In this document: in pieces, positions 7,789 to 16,408 of the stretch
How positions within the stretch are numbered: position 1 is the stretch's first letter
Layout of the letters: every line of letters begins with the position of its first letter
Assembly: GCA_051004735.1 (NCBI GenBank)
Contig: JBPCKA010000028.1
Location: 13,903 to 77,902 of the forward strand
Source: Euzebya sp051004735
GTDB taxonomy: Bacteria > Actinomycetota > Nitriliruptoria > Euzebyales > Euzebyaceae
Reading direction: 5' to 3'
Length of the DNA stretch: 64,000 nucleotides
Made by a program: the position numbers and the translations under genes
The notes under the pieces: model-generated
What the model saw: the letters and a program-made list of their open reading frames with translations, nothing else
Told to the model about the DNA's origin: nothing
Databases searched by the model: none

Positions 7789-8961
7789 ATGACACCCCTG
7801 GACCACATCACCCTCGGCAGGGATCTGGAGATCTTCACCACCGACCCCCGAGTCGGCCCCGGGTTGCCGCTATGGCTGCCGAACGGGACCGCCATCCGAC
7901 GTGAACTGGATACCTTCATCCTCGAACTGGAGCAGCGCGCTGGCTACGACCACGTGATGACCCCGCAGTTGGGTAAGCGTCAGCTGTATGAAGCGTCAGG
8001 CCACTGGGACTACTTCGCCGACGACATGTTTCCCGCGATGCAGGTCGGCACCGAACAACTGGTGCTGCGCCCGGTGAACTGCCCTCACCACGTTGCCGTC
8101 TATCAGCACTCCGAACGCAGCTTCCGCGACCTGCCCCTGCGCATCGCGGAGCTTGGGACCATGTACCGGCTGGAACGTTCGGGCGTGGTGGCGGGCCTGG
8201 GCCGGGTCAGGGCCATGACCCTCAACGACGCCCACATCTTCTGCCGGCCCGAGGAGGTGGCCATGGAGATCGACGGGGTTCTTGACCTGGTCGAGGTGAG
8301 CTACCGGGCACTGGGCCTGGAGGTGACCGGCATCAAGCTCAGCCGCCGGTCGCCTGAGGGCAAATGGGCGGGTGAGGAGGCCAACTGGCAGCTGACCGAA
8401 CAGGCCCTGAAGAGCGCGCTGACCGCTCGCGGCCTGGACTTTGAGGACGCTCCGGGTGAAGCCGCGTTCTATGGCCCAAAGATCGACATCGAGGTCACCG
8501 ACGTCAAGGGACGTGCCCTGACCCTGTCCACCATCCAGGTTGACTTATGGATGCCCCAGCGGTTCGGCCTTGAGTACGTGGCATCCGGTGGTGGGCGCGA
8601 GCGTCCCGTGATGATCCACCGCAGCGTCACCTCCACTGCCGAACGGCTGATGGCGTTGCTGCTCGAGACCACGCAAGGAAGCTTCCCGTTCTGGCTGTCC
8701 GCGGTTCAGACCGTGGTGCTGCCGGTCGCCTCCGCTCACGCCGCACAGGCTCGGCAGATTGCCGACCGGATCCGTACGCGGGGTGTCCGGGTCCGAGTCG
8801 ATGATCATGAGGCCACCCTCGGCAGCCGGCTGCGGGCTGCTTCGGAAAGTCACGTCCCGGTCATAGTGATCCTTGGCCATGCCCGACCTGGGACGAGAGC
8901 GATGAGGTTTCATCGCGCCTCTGCGCCTGTCGGACCCCGGGGCGATACCGTCGAGGTGTGA
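7789..8961 (+). CDS. thrS: Threonyl-tRNA synthetase, catalytic and anticodon domains only
   Basis: Charges tRNA-Thr. Only 390 residues against about 600-680 for standard ThrRS: the N-terminal TGS domain and the N2 editing domain are absent. The class II core is complete, with motif 2-like MYRLERSG, GLGRVRAMTLNDAHIF and motif 3 in the C-terminal half of the core. The zinc ligands are conserved at Cys98 (RPVNCPHH), His149 (NDAHIFC) and His277 (RPVMIHRS). An anticodon-binding domain follows from about residue 300 (VVLPVASAHAAQA). The start has a good AAAGGAG site. The frame upstream contains no lost N-terminus, so the shortness is genuine rather than a start error. Its stop overlaps the next gene by 4 nt. 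Confidence 0.85.
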   Translation: MTPLDHITLGRDLEIFTTDPRVGPGLPLWLPNGTAIRRELDTFILELEQRAGYDHVMTPQLGKRQLYEASGHWDYFADDMFPAMQVGTEQLVLRPVNCPHHVAVYQHSERSFRDLPLRIAELGTMYRLERSGVVAGLGRVRAMTLNDAHIFCRPEEVAMEIDGVLDLVEVSYRALGLEVTGIKLSRRSPEGKWAGEEANWQLTEQALKSALTARGLDFEDAPGEAAFYGPKIDIEVTDVKGRALTLSTIQVDLWMPQRFGLEYVASGGGRERPVMIHRSVTSTAERLMALLLETTQGSFPFWLSAVQTVVLPVASAHAAQARQIADRIRTRGVRVRVDDHEATLGSRLRAASESHVPVIVILGHARPGTRAMRFHRASAPVGPRGDTVEV

Positions 8962-10277
8962 GGACCACCTCTGTGGGGCCGGGCGACGTTGTCGCTGATC
9001 GTCGGCTGATCGAACTGCTGGGCACCGGCGGGGAAGGTGAGGTGTGGGAAGCCCGGCGGGCCGACGGCAGCCACTGCGCCCTCAAACTGGTACGGCCCGA
9101 GGTGCTGCCAGACCCCGAGGAAGTGCGCCGCCGTGGCCGCTGGCTGGTCCGCATCGATCACCCCTCGCTGGTCAGGGTCAGCCGCGGAGGGCGGTTCACG
9201 ACAGGTCCGCTGGCTGGATGGGGCTTTGTCGAGATGGATCTGGTCGCCGGCCCTTCACTGCAGGGCGTGGGGCCGGTCCCCGACGCCCTCTCGCGGCTTG
9301 AGGGCATCGCGGAAGCATTGGACCTGCTGCACGCCGGCGCGTGGTCTGACGGCGTGCCCCTGATCCACCGCGATGTCAAGCCCGGCAACCTCATCGCCGC
9401 CGGAGGGGGGTTGGTGCTGGTTGACCCCTCGACCATGCGAGGGTTGGACACCAGCGATCTGACACGCGTCGGCACGCCGGCCTACCTGGCTCCCGAGGTG
9501 ATGACCGGGCGGTTCGGCCCCCTGGTTGACGTCTACTCACTGGCAGCGACCGCCGCGGCCCTGATCACCGGTGCCAGGGGGCAGGCAGTGTTCCCGGTGC
9601 TAGAACGGCCGTGGGACCACGTGCTGCCCGAAGGGGTCTGCGCCGCTCTGCAGACCGACCCGTCCCGGCGACCGGGCACGTGTGCCGCGGTGATCGCAGG
9701 CCGACCAACGATCGTGAGTGCCCCCACCGATCACGACGAACTTGGGCCTTACGAACCAGGCACGCTTCCGTCTGTGACCACTGGACCGGCCTGGGCCCTA
9801 CCCGTCCTGGCCGCCGTCACGCTGATCCCCGCGCTGACCTGGGCGGTCGGGCAAAGCCGACCCTCACTGTTGGGATCCGACGCGGTCCTGGGGGCGGCGG
9901 TTGCAGCCTTGGTTCTGCATCTGGCCGTCCACCTTATGACTGGCCGGGCGGCAGTCGGGTTGCTGGCTCCGCCGTGGGCGTGGGGTGACTTGTTGGCCGG
10001 CCGTGGCACCTGGCCGGACAAACGCACGTCCTGGCTGGCCGATGTCAGCGCAGGCACCGTGGTGCTGGCCATTGCGGCTGTCGCGGGGTGTGTCGTCGGT
10101 GGTCTGCCCTCTGCGGCCGTGCCAGGGGTCGTGGCTGCCGCTGTGCTGCTGCTGGTGGTGTGGCAACGACTGTCCCGTGTGCACCGCCGAATGGCATGGG
10201 CACCCGTGTGGACACTGACCCTTCCCGTGCGACTGCTGGGATCCCTTCCCCGACTGGTGTTCAGCGGCAGCCGCTGA
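8958..10277 (+). CDS. Membrane Ser/Thr kinase-like protein with DPS in place of DFG
   Basis: A 439-residue protein starting at a GTG within the GTGA that ends thrS. The kinase-like domain (about 10-250) has a glycine loop GTGGEG (22-27), ALK lysine at 43, HRDVKPGN from 137 and APE at 178-180. The magnesium-binding DFG is DPS at 156-158, keeping the Asp but changing the other two residues. After about residue 275 there are around five hydrophobic helices, so the protein is membrane-anchored by its C-terminus. Translational coupling to thrS is unusual; whether it regulates translation or is just co-expressed cannot be told. It could be an active kinase or a pseudokinase. Confidence 0.75.
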   Translation: MRTTSVGPGDVVADRRLIELLGTGGEGEVWEARRADGSHCALKLVRPEVLPDPEEVRRRGRWLVRIDHPSLVRVSRGGRFTTGPLAGWGFVEMDLVAGPSLQGVGPVPDALSRLEGIAEALDLLHAGAWSDGVPLIHRDVKPGNLIAAGGGLVLVDPSTMRGLDTSDLTRVGTPAYLAPEVMTGRFGPLVDVYSLAATAAALITGARGQAVFPVLERPWDHVLPEGVCAALQTDPSRRPGTCAAVIAGRPTIVSAPTDHDELGPYEPGTLPSVTTGPAWALPVLAAVTLIPALTWAVGQSRPSLLGSDAVLGAAVAALVLHLAVHLMTGRAAVGLLAPPWAWGDLLAGRGTWPDKRTSWLADVSAGTVVLAIAAVAGCVVGGLPSAAVPGVVAAAVLLLVVWQRLSRVHRRMAWAPVWTLTLPVRLLGSLPRLVFSGSR

Positions 10278-10343
10278 AGCGTGACCGACACACATCATCG
10301 GCGGGCGTGGGGACCAACGAGGAGCTTGTGTAGGCTGCCAGGC

Positions 10344-11207
10344 ATGAGCGCGGAACTGATCGATGGCAGGGCAGTGGCAGCAACGATTCGGCAGCGGATC
10401 GCCGCCGAAGTCGAGGAACTGACCGCTCGGGGGATCGTGCCGGGTCTGGCTGCCCTGGTCGTGGGCGAGGACCCTGCCAGCCACGTGTATGTGGGCATGA
10501 AGGAGAAGGCCTGCGCGGCGGTCGGCATGGTGTCGTTGGGCGCTCGGCTACCCGCCGACATCGACCAGGCGACCCTCAATGCCGAGATCGACACGTTGAA
10601 TAGCGACCCGGCCGTCAGCGGGATCATCGTCCAGATGCCCCTTCCCGCCCACCTGGACGAGATCGCGGCGCAGGACCGGATCGCGCCGGCCAAGGACGTC
10701 GATGGGCTGCACCCCCACAGCCAGGGACAGCTGATGCGAGGGGTCCCGACGTTCGTCCCGGCCACGCCCCTGGGATGCAAGGTGCTGCTGGAGCACCACG
10801 ACGTGCCACTGAAGGGTGCCCATGTCGTCGTGGTCGGCCGCTCGACACTGGTCGGTCGCCCGCTGGGGATGCTCCTTGGGATCAAGGGGACCGACGCGAC
10901 GGTGACGATGTGCCACTCCCGCACCACCGACCTGGCAGCCCACACCCAACGGGCCGACATCGTGATCATGGCTGCCGGCGTGCCCCGGATGCTGACCGAC
11001 GACATGATCCGCCCCAGCGCGGTGGTGCTCGATGTCGGGATCACCCGTGACACCGACGGAAAGTTGGTCGGCGACGTCGATTTCGATCAGGTGGCGCAGA
11101 AGGCCAGCCTGATCACACCGGTCCCCGGTGGGGTCGGCCCGATGACGGTGGCGATGCTGCTGCATAACACGGTGCGGGCGGCGGTGGCCTTGCACGACGA
11201 TGCCTGA
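10344..11207 (+). CDS. folD: Methylenetetrahydrofolate dehydrogenase / cyclohydrolase
   Basis: Interconverts 5,10-methylene-THF and 10-formyl-THF with NADP, supplying the formyl donor used by PurN and PurH. The 287-residue protein has normal length. Motifs: YVGMKEKAC with the catalytic Lys, IIVQMPLPAHLD, KDVDGLHP, the Rossmann-entry VVVGRSTLVGRPLGM and the C-terminal TPVPGGVGPMTVAMLLHNT. ATG 10344 (MSAELIDG) is chosen; a GTG at 10281 would add a basic tail not typical of FolD. The methyltransferase at 11216 starts 8 nt after its stop. Confidence 0.95.
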   Translation: MSAELIDGRAVAATIRQRIAAEVEELTARGIVPGLAALVVGEDPASHVYVGMKEKACAAVGMVSLGARLPADIDQATLNAEIDTLNSDPAVSGIIVQMPLPAHLDEIAAQDRIAPAKDVDGLHPHSQGQLMRGVPTFVPATPLGCKVLLEHHDVPLKGAHVVVVGRSTLVGRPLGMLLGIKGTDATVTMCHSRTTDLAAHTQRADIVIMAAGVPRMLTDDMIRPSAVVLDVGITRDTDGKLVGDVDFDQVAQKASLITPVPGGVGPMTVAMLLHNTVRAAVALHDDA

Positions 11208-11215
11208 GGGCAACG

Positions 11216-12031
11216 ATGATGTCTGAGGACACTGGACCCGAGCCCCAGGGCCGCTACCTGCACGGGCATGCCGAACCGGTCCTACGGTCACATCGCTGGC
11301 GGACAGCCGACAACTCCGCCGCCTACCTCATGCCCCATCTGGCCGAGGGGCAGGAGATCCTGGATGTCGGCTGCGGCCCGGCGACGATCACCATGGACCT
11401 GGGCCGGCGGTTCCCCGGATCCACCATCATGGGAATTGACCCCTCCGCCGAGGTGCTGGCTGGCGTGACCGACCTGCCAGGAAACGTGACCCTGACCCAA
11501 GGTGACATCTTCCATCAGACCTTCCCGGATGACCGTTTCGACGTGGTCCATGCCCATCAGGTGCTCCAGCACCTAGGCGATCCGGTCGGGGCGTTGCGGC
11601 AGATGCGTCGGGTGTGTCGGCCCGGCGGCATCGTGGCCGTGCGCGATGCCGACTACGGGGCCATGACCTGGGCGCCGTCAAGCCCACAGCTGACACAGTG
11701 GCAACAGACCTACCGGGCCGCAGCCAGGGCCGGCGGGCATGACCCCGACGCCGGTCGCCATCTGCTGGGCTGGGTGCAATCCGCCGACTTCACCGACATC
11801 ACGGCCACCGCCGGTGTGTGGTGTTTTTCCACAGTCGCGGACCGCGCATGGTGGGCCGGGTTGTGGGCGGATCGGGTCAGCGCCCCGGAATCCCGACTGC
11901 ATCAGACGCTGCGCCGTGACGGCATGGACGATGATGCGCTGCAGGACATGGCCCGCGCGTGGCACGAGTGGGCCCTCGCGCCCGATGGCTGGTTCGCCGT
12001 CCTGCACGGCCAGATCATCGCCCGGGCCTGA
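11216..12031 (+). CDS. Class I SAM-dependent methyltransferase
   Basis: A 271-residue methyltransferase of the UbiE-like family 11 fold. The SAM pocket is clear: EILDVGCGPATITMDL (motif I, about residue 43-58), IMGIDPSAEVL (motif II acidic end), and DVVHAHQVLQHLGDPVGALRQM with the RPGGIVAVRD element (motif III). The C-terminal half is rich in Trp (WWAGLWADRV, WHEWALAPDGW), which may line a hydrophobic substrate site. The substrate is unknown. It lies 8 nt after folD, so is likely co-transcribed, and converges with the cyclase gene 10 nt away. Confidence 0.85.
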   Translation: MMSEDTGPEPQGRYLHGHAEPVLRSHRWRTADNSAAYLMPHLAEGQEILDVGCGPATITMDLGRRFPGSTIMGIDPSAEVLAGVTDLPGNVTLTQGDIFHQTFPDDRFDVVHAHQVLQHLGDPVGALRQMRRVCRPGGIVAVRDADYGAMTWAPSSPQLTQWQQTYRAAARAGGHDPDAGRHLLGWVQSADFTDITATAGVWCFSTVADRAWWAGLWADRVSAPESRLHQTLRRDGMDDDALQDMARAWHEWALAPDGWFAVLHGQIIARA

Positions 12032-12041
12032 GGTCGGCGGA

Positions 12042-13127
12042 CTATGCCCCGGTGGTTTCCGTAGCGGGTACGTCACGCAGGGCATAGGGACGGCGCATGC
12101 CGATGCCATGCAGCCGGACCGGGCGGATTCGGCGGAGTTTGAACCCCTCGTCCAGATGGTCCTTCAGAGCATCGGAGACCAGGACGCTGTTTCGCCGCGC
12201 CAGGTCGGTCAGACGGGCGGCCTCGTTGACCGGTGTGCCGAAGTAGTCCCCTCCTCGCATGAGGACCGGCCCGGCGGCCATCCCGCCCTTGATCGGGGCA
12301 TAGCCCAGGGCCTGGTCATCATCCTGGATCTCCTGGACCAGCCAGAACAAGCCCCGCGCCAGAGCACCCGCGTCCAGACTGATGAACATCCCGGCGTCCC
12401 CCAGGAACTTGACCAGCTGGACCTGCGGATGCTCCTCGGCCATGGACTGGCAGCTGTGCTCGAAGGCGTTCAGGACCTCAACCAGCCCGGTCGGGTCGAT
12501 CCGCCCCGACAGGGAGGTGTAGCCGACGACGTCGACGAACCCGACGGCGAGGTCCAGCGTCTCTGTGTCATCCCGTAGCGCCCGCACCACCATGTCTGAG
12601 GTCAGCAGGCTGAGGATCACCCGGCGGTAGCTCTGGCCGATCAGGTCGGTGGAAATGTCCAGCAGCGGGCGGGACACCTCATCCAGCCGGATGGCCAGCT
12701 GGACCGGGTCGGGAATCTGCTCCCTGGCGGTTCGCAGTACCAACTGCTCCATCGTGCCCAACGTCCTCATGGCCATGGTTCGCAGCATCGGGATGTCGCC
12801 CCGGATCTGTTCCAAGAAGGCCTGTTCGGGCAGGACCTGCAGCAGTCGACCGAACAACGACAACTGGCGGATCTCGGTCTCGGAGTACCGCTGACCGTCC
12901 CTGATGCCAGCCATGCGTTCGATGCTCAACACGATCGACTCGTCGACGCCTGACCGTGCGGCCGCCTCGGCTCGGCTGAACTTGCGGGCCCCGCCCAACA
13001 GGTGGTCCAGCAGGGCCAAGGTCACGCGGTCGGTGTCGACGGCCTTGGTGGCGGCCTCAACCGACATGCCCAGCCGGAACAACCGTCGGATCTGATACGC
13101 ACGATCGGGATCACGTTCTACAGCCAC
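12042..13127 (-). CDS. Class III adenylate/guanylate cyclase-like protein
   Basis: A 361-residue soluble protein. The N-terminal half (about 1-185) is helical, with an HTH- or MerR-like start (IRRLFRLGMSVEAATKAVD) of the sort found in actinobacterial cyclases. The C-terminal half is a class III nucleotide cyclase domain: AVGFVDVVGYTSLSGR carries the first metal Asp, VKFLGDAGMF the second, and GDYFGTPVNEAARLTDLA holds the transition-state Asn/Arg region. Starts at GTG 13127. The product is probably cAMP, but the purine-specifying residues cannot be read with certainty. No membrane helix. Confidence 0.8.
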   Translation of the reverse strand: MAVERDPDRAYQIRRLFRLGMSVEAATKAVDTDRVTLALLDHLLGGARKFSRAEAAARSGVDESIVLSIERMAGIRDGQRYSETEIRQLSLFGRLLQVLPEQAFLEQIRGDIPMLRTMAMRTLGTMEQLVLRTAREQIPDPVQLAIRLDEVSRPLLDISTDLIGQSYRRVILSLLTSDMVVRALRDDTETLDLAVGFVDVVGYTSLSGRIDPTGLVEVLNAFEHSCQSMAEEHPQVQLVKFLGDAGMFISLDAGALARGLFWLVQEIQDDDQALGYAPIKGGMAAGPVLMRGGDYFGTPVNEAARLTDLARRNSVLVSDALKDHLDEGFKLRRIRPVRLHGIGMRRPYALRDVPATETTGA

Positions 13128-13214
13128 CGCAGTAGTGTGCCGTGCCCGCTACGCCATCCCCAATGCCCTGCGCAGCGCACTGGCCTGACGACGGGAAACC
13201 TCCAGGCGTCCCGT

Positions 13215-13319
13215 ATGACGGCGCCACCTCCGCTGGCCATGCAGGAACTGATTGAGGAGATACGCCTTCCGGGTAAGTCAAGGGCAGAGATCGAGGGGGT
13301 GGCCCCCGCCGCCCACTGA
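13215..13319 (+). CDS. Possible 34-residue small ORF
   Basis: A short frame begins MTAPPPLAMQELIEEI and continues for 34 residues, with a mix of acidic and hydrophobic residues that looks more protein-like than random. It lies between the divergent cyclase and acs genes, just upstream of the inverted repeat that precedes acs. No good ribosome site precedes it. It may be a leader, a tiny gene, or chance. Confidence 0.2.
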   Translation: MTAPPPLAMQELIEEIRLPGKSRAEIEGVAPAAH

Positions 13320-13328
13320 TGCCTATGG

Positions 13329-13368
13329 TGTGTCGGATCCCCAGGGTCCTCACCAGGGATCCGACACA
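13329..13368. promoter_or_regulatory. 13-bp perfect inverted repeat upstream of acs
   Basis: TGTGTCGGATCCC (13329-13341) is matched by GGGATCCGACACA (13356-13368) around a 14-nt loop, ending 47 nt before the acs ATG. No T-tract follows, so it is unlikely to be an intrinsic terminator. It could be an operator for a dimeric regulator or a structured 5' UTR controlling acetate activation. Confidence 0.6.
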
Positions 13369-13415
13369 TCGCCGGGCGACCCCGCAAGCCGACGCCGTGG
13401 AGGGCTGTCACCACA

Positions 13416-15377
13416 ATGAGCCAGAACCCCGCACTGGAGAACCTGTCCAGCGAGACCCGCACCTTCCCCCCCGCTGAGTCCTTCGTGGCGCAGGCGAATG
13501 CGGCGTCCGCAGAGGTCTATGAACAGGCCGATGCCGATGTCGAGGAATGGTGGGCCTCCCATGCCGAAAAGCTGCGCTGGACCAAGAAGTGGGACACGGT
13601 GCTCGAGTGGGATCCTCCGCATTCCAAATGGTTCACCGGAGGGACTCTGAACGTCAGCGACAACTGCCTTGATCGACATGTCGAGGCGGGCCACGGCGAC
13701 AAGGTGGCCTACTACTGGGAGGGGGAACCAGTCGATGAGTCCCGCACCATCACCTACGCCCAACTGAAAGATGAGGTGTGCCAGTTCGCCAACGCCCTGA
13801 AGGCCAGAGGTATCGGCAAGGGCGATCGGGTGGCCATCTATCTGCCGATGATCCCCCAGTTGCCGGTCGCCATGCTGGCGTGCGCACGGATCGGGGCCAT
13901 CCACTCCGTGGTGTTCGCCGGGTTCAGCAGCCAATCATTGGCTGACCGCATCGACGATGCCGACGCCCGAATGGTGATCACCTCTGATGGGGCCAACCGG
14001 CGCGGCAAGCAGATTCTCTTGAAGGAGGCCGTTGACGAGGCCTTGGGCAAGGCCAGCGGTGGATCAGTGGAATCCGTGGTGGTGGTGAACCGAACGGACT
14101 GCGACGTGCAGATGCAGGACGGCCGTGATGTCTGGTACCAGGAGGAAATCCAGGACCAGTCCACCGAGTGCCCTGCTGAGGAGATGGACGCTGAGGACGT
14201 GCTGTACATCCTGTACACCTCTGGGACCACCGGCAAGCCCAAGGGAATCGTCCACACGACCGGGGGGTACCTGACCCAGATCACCGCCACGCACGACCTG
14301 ACCTTTGACCACAAACCAGACACCGACATCTACTGGTGTGCCGCAGACATCGGTTGGGTGACGGGCCACTCCTACATCGTCTACGCGCCGCTGGCCAACC
14401 TGGCCACCAGCATCATGTATGAGGGAACGCCGGACTTCCCCGACAAAGATCGCTTCTGGAGCATCGTGGCCAAGTACAAGGCCACCATCCTGTACACGGC
14501 CCCGACCGCGATCCGGGCCTTCATGAAGTGGGGGACTGAGTACCCCGACGGCCATGACCTGTCCTCCCTGCGAGTGCTTGGCACCGTCGGGGAACCCATC
14601 AATCCCGAGGCGTGGATGTGGTATCACCGCCACATCGGTCATGAGCAGGCCCCGATCGTGGACACTTGGTGGCAGACCGAAACGGGCGGCCACATGATCA
14701 CGCCGTTGCCCGGCGTGACGGCCACCAAGCCGGGGTCGGCCATGCGGGCATTTCCCGGGATCAAAGCGGTCGTGGTCGATGACTCGGGCGCTGCGGTGGA
14801 GCCCGGACAGGGTGGCTACCTGACGATCCAGCACCCGTGGCCCTCGATGCTACGCACCATCTGGGGAGACGATGAGCGCTATCGCGACACCTACTGGTCG
14901 CGGTTCGGGCCCGACGTCTACTTCGCCGGGGACGGCGCCAAGGTGGACGACGACGGCGCCATCTGGCTGCTGGGGCGCGTCGATGACGTCATGAACATCA
15001 GTGGACATCGGTTGTCGACCACCGAGGTCGAATCTGCGCTGGTGGATCACGACTCAGTGGCCGAATCGGCGGTGGTGGGCCGGGCCGACGATCTGACAGG
15101 ACAGGCCATCAGTGCCTTCGTGACCCTCCGTGGTGGCTTTGAGGGGTCTGAAGAACTCGAGGCAGAGCTCAAGGCTCACGTCGCCGACCAGATCGGCAAG
15201 ATCGCTCGTCCGGCGGAGATCTATTTCACCCCGGACCTGCCAAAGACCCGGTCCGGCAAGATCATGCGTCGACTGCTGAAGCAGATCGCCGAGGGAACCG
15301 AGCTGGGCGACGCGACCACCTTGGCCAACCCCGACATCGTGGCGGCACTGCAGGACGCAGCCTCGGGCCGCAAGTAG
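13416..15377 (+). CDS. acs: Acetyl-CoA synthetase
   Basis: Activates acetate to acetyl-CoA with ATP by way of acetyl-adenylate. The length, 653 residues, matches AMP-forming Acs. The N-terminal ACAS_N segment (WWASHAEKLRWTKKWDTVLEW) is followed by the AMP-binding signature YTSGTTGKPKGIVHTTGGYL, DTWWQTETGG (motif III) and the LLGRVDDVMNISGHR hinge. The C-terminal PKTRSGKIMRRLLK contains the catalytic Lys, usually controlled by acetylation. A long inverted repeat upstream is a likely control element. Convergent with fetB; palindromic repeats lie between the two. Confidence 0.96.
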   Translation: MSQNPALENLSSETRTFPPAESFVAQANAASAEVYEQADADVEEWWASHAEKLRWTKKWDTVLEWDPPHSKWFTGGTLNVSDNCLDRHVEAGHGDKVAYYWEGEPVDESRTITYAQLKDEVCQFANALKARGIGKGDRVAIYLPMIPQLPVAMLACARIGAIHSVVFAGFSSQSLADRIDDADARMVITSDGANRRGKQILLKEAVDEALGKASGGSVESVVVVNRTDCDVQMQDGRDVWYQEEIQDQSTECPAEEMDAEDVLYILYTSGTTGKPKGIVHTTGGYLTQITATHDLTFDHKPDTDIYWCAADIGWVTGHSYIVYAPLANLATSIMYEGTPDFPDKDRFWSIVAKYKATILYTAPTAIRAFMKWGTEYPDGHDLSSLRVLGTVGEPINPEAWMWYHRHIGHEQAPIVDTWWQTETGGHMITPLPGVTATKPGSAMRAFPGIKAVVVDDSGAAVEPGQGGYLTIQHPWPSMLRTIWGDDERYRDTYWSRFGPDVYFAGDGAKVDDDGAIWLLGRVDDVMNISGHRLSTTEVESALVDHDSVAESAVVGRADDLTGQAISAFVTLRGGFEGSEELEAELKAHVADQIGKIARPAEIYFTPDLPKTRSGKIMRRLLKQIAEGTELGDATTLANPDIVAALQDAASGRK

Positions 15378-15390
15378 CCCTCCCCAAATT

Positions 15391-15450
15391 CTCAGATCTG
15401 AGGGTTCGGGGTGCTTTTCCGGCCGATAGCTCAGATCTGAGGGTTCGGGG
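15391..15450. repeat. Two direct repeats with the palindrome CTCAGATCTGAG
   Basis: The same 21-bp sequence, a 12-bp perfect palindrome CTCAGATCTGAG followed by GGTTCGGGG, occurs at 15391-15411 and 15430-15450, 39 bp apart, in the convergent gap between acs and fetB. The first copy is followed by TGCTTTTCC. They may act as paired hairpins ending transcription or be members of a dispersed intergenic repeat family. Confidence 0.85.
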
Positions 15451-15523
15451 GCAGGCCGTCATGGGTTGAGCGTGGGTCGACCGGGGCTACGGGACATGTC
15501 TTTGGACGGAGTGGCCCGACTGC

Positions 15524-16291
15524 CTATTCAATACCTACCGGCCGCCAATCGGCGGTGAACAGTTTGCGGCTGAGCACCAGGGTTATGACGCTGGCCGACG
15601 TGGCGACTGCCCCCAGCACCAGATACATCACCACGACCTGCACCAGCACGGCGTCCAACGGATCGATCCCCGCCAGGATCAGCCCGACCATCGCGCCGGG
15701 CAACAGCACCAGGCCGGTTGATCGGGTGCGTTCGATCTGGGGGGACAATGCATCTCGCAGCACCAGTCGGACCAGGGGTTCGATCGCTTGCCCCGGTGAC
15801 AGCCCCAGTGCGAGAGCGGCCTCCAGTTGGCCGCGCTGGTCCTCGAAGCGGTCCGTCAGCGTGCGGGCGGCGACCACGGCGGCGGTCATCGAGTTACCGA
15901 TCGCCATCCCTGCCAGCGGCACCAGCGTGCGGCCCTCAAGTGGGAACACCGCCAGTCCGAACAACACCCCGACCGTGACCAGGCCCGTGGCACCGAACGC
16001 CAGCAGCGCCGCCAACAGGATCGAGGGTGCTGTCGGCACCCGTCGCCGCACTGTCCACGCGGCAAAACCGGTCATGACCCCGATCCACAGCCAGCTGAGG
16101 ATCAGCGGCTGATCTGGATCAATGACGAAGAACAGGACCGTGCCGACCGCGAGCAGCTGCACCAGAGCCAATGCGGACGCCTCACCCAGCGCCCGAACCA
16201 GACCCAGCCGGTAGCGCCACGAGATCAGCGCGGCGATCAGGACCAGGATCAGTGACGCTGCAACCCCCAGCGGTCCGACGTCACCTTCCAC
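15524..16291 (-). CDS. fetB: FetB/YbbM-family ABC transporter permease
   Basis: An inner-membrane protein of 255 residues with about seven hydrophobic helices (ILVLIAALISWRY, ALALVQLLAVGTVLFFV and others). The UPF0014/FetB landmarks are present: LALVQLLAVG, WTVRRRVP, the highly conserved PLAGMAIGNSMTAA and ERTRSTGLVLLPGAMVGLILAG. In E. coli FetAB is linked to iron export and oxidative-stress resistance. The usual ATPase partner FetA is not next to it here, so either the ATPase is elsewhere or this is an orphan permease. Starts at GTG 16291; convergent with acs. Confidence 0.85.
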   Translation of the reverse strand: MEGDVGPLGVAASLILVLIAALISWRYRLGLVRALGEASALALVQLLAVGTVLFFVIDPDQPLILSWLWIGVMTGFAAWTVRRRVPTAPSILLAALLAFGATGLVTVGVLFGLAVFPLEGRTLVPLAGMAIGNSMTAAVVAARTLTDRFEDQRGQLEAALALGLSPGQAIEPLVRLVLRDALSPQIERTRSTGLVLLPGAMVGLILAGIDPLDAVLVQVVVMYLVLGAVATSASVITLVLSRKLFTADWRPVGIE

Positions 16292-16408
16292 GCCGCGTCA
16301 CGCTAGCGCGCCCGCGACCCTCCCACCGGATCCGGCGTAGTCGCTACCATCTCGGGGCGCCTCCGCGCCTATCTATTCCGTGTCCACCACTGAACAAGGA
16401 TGTGTCCT

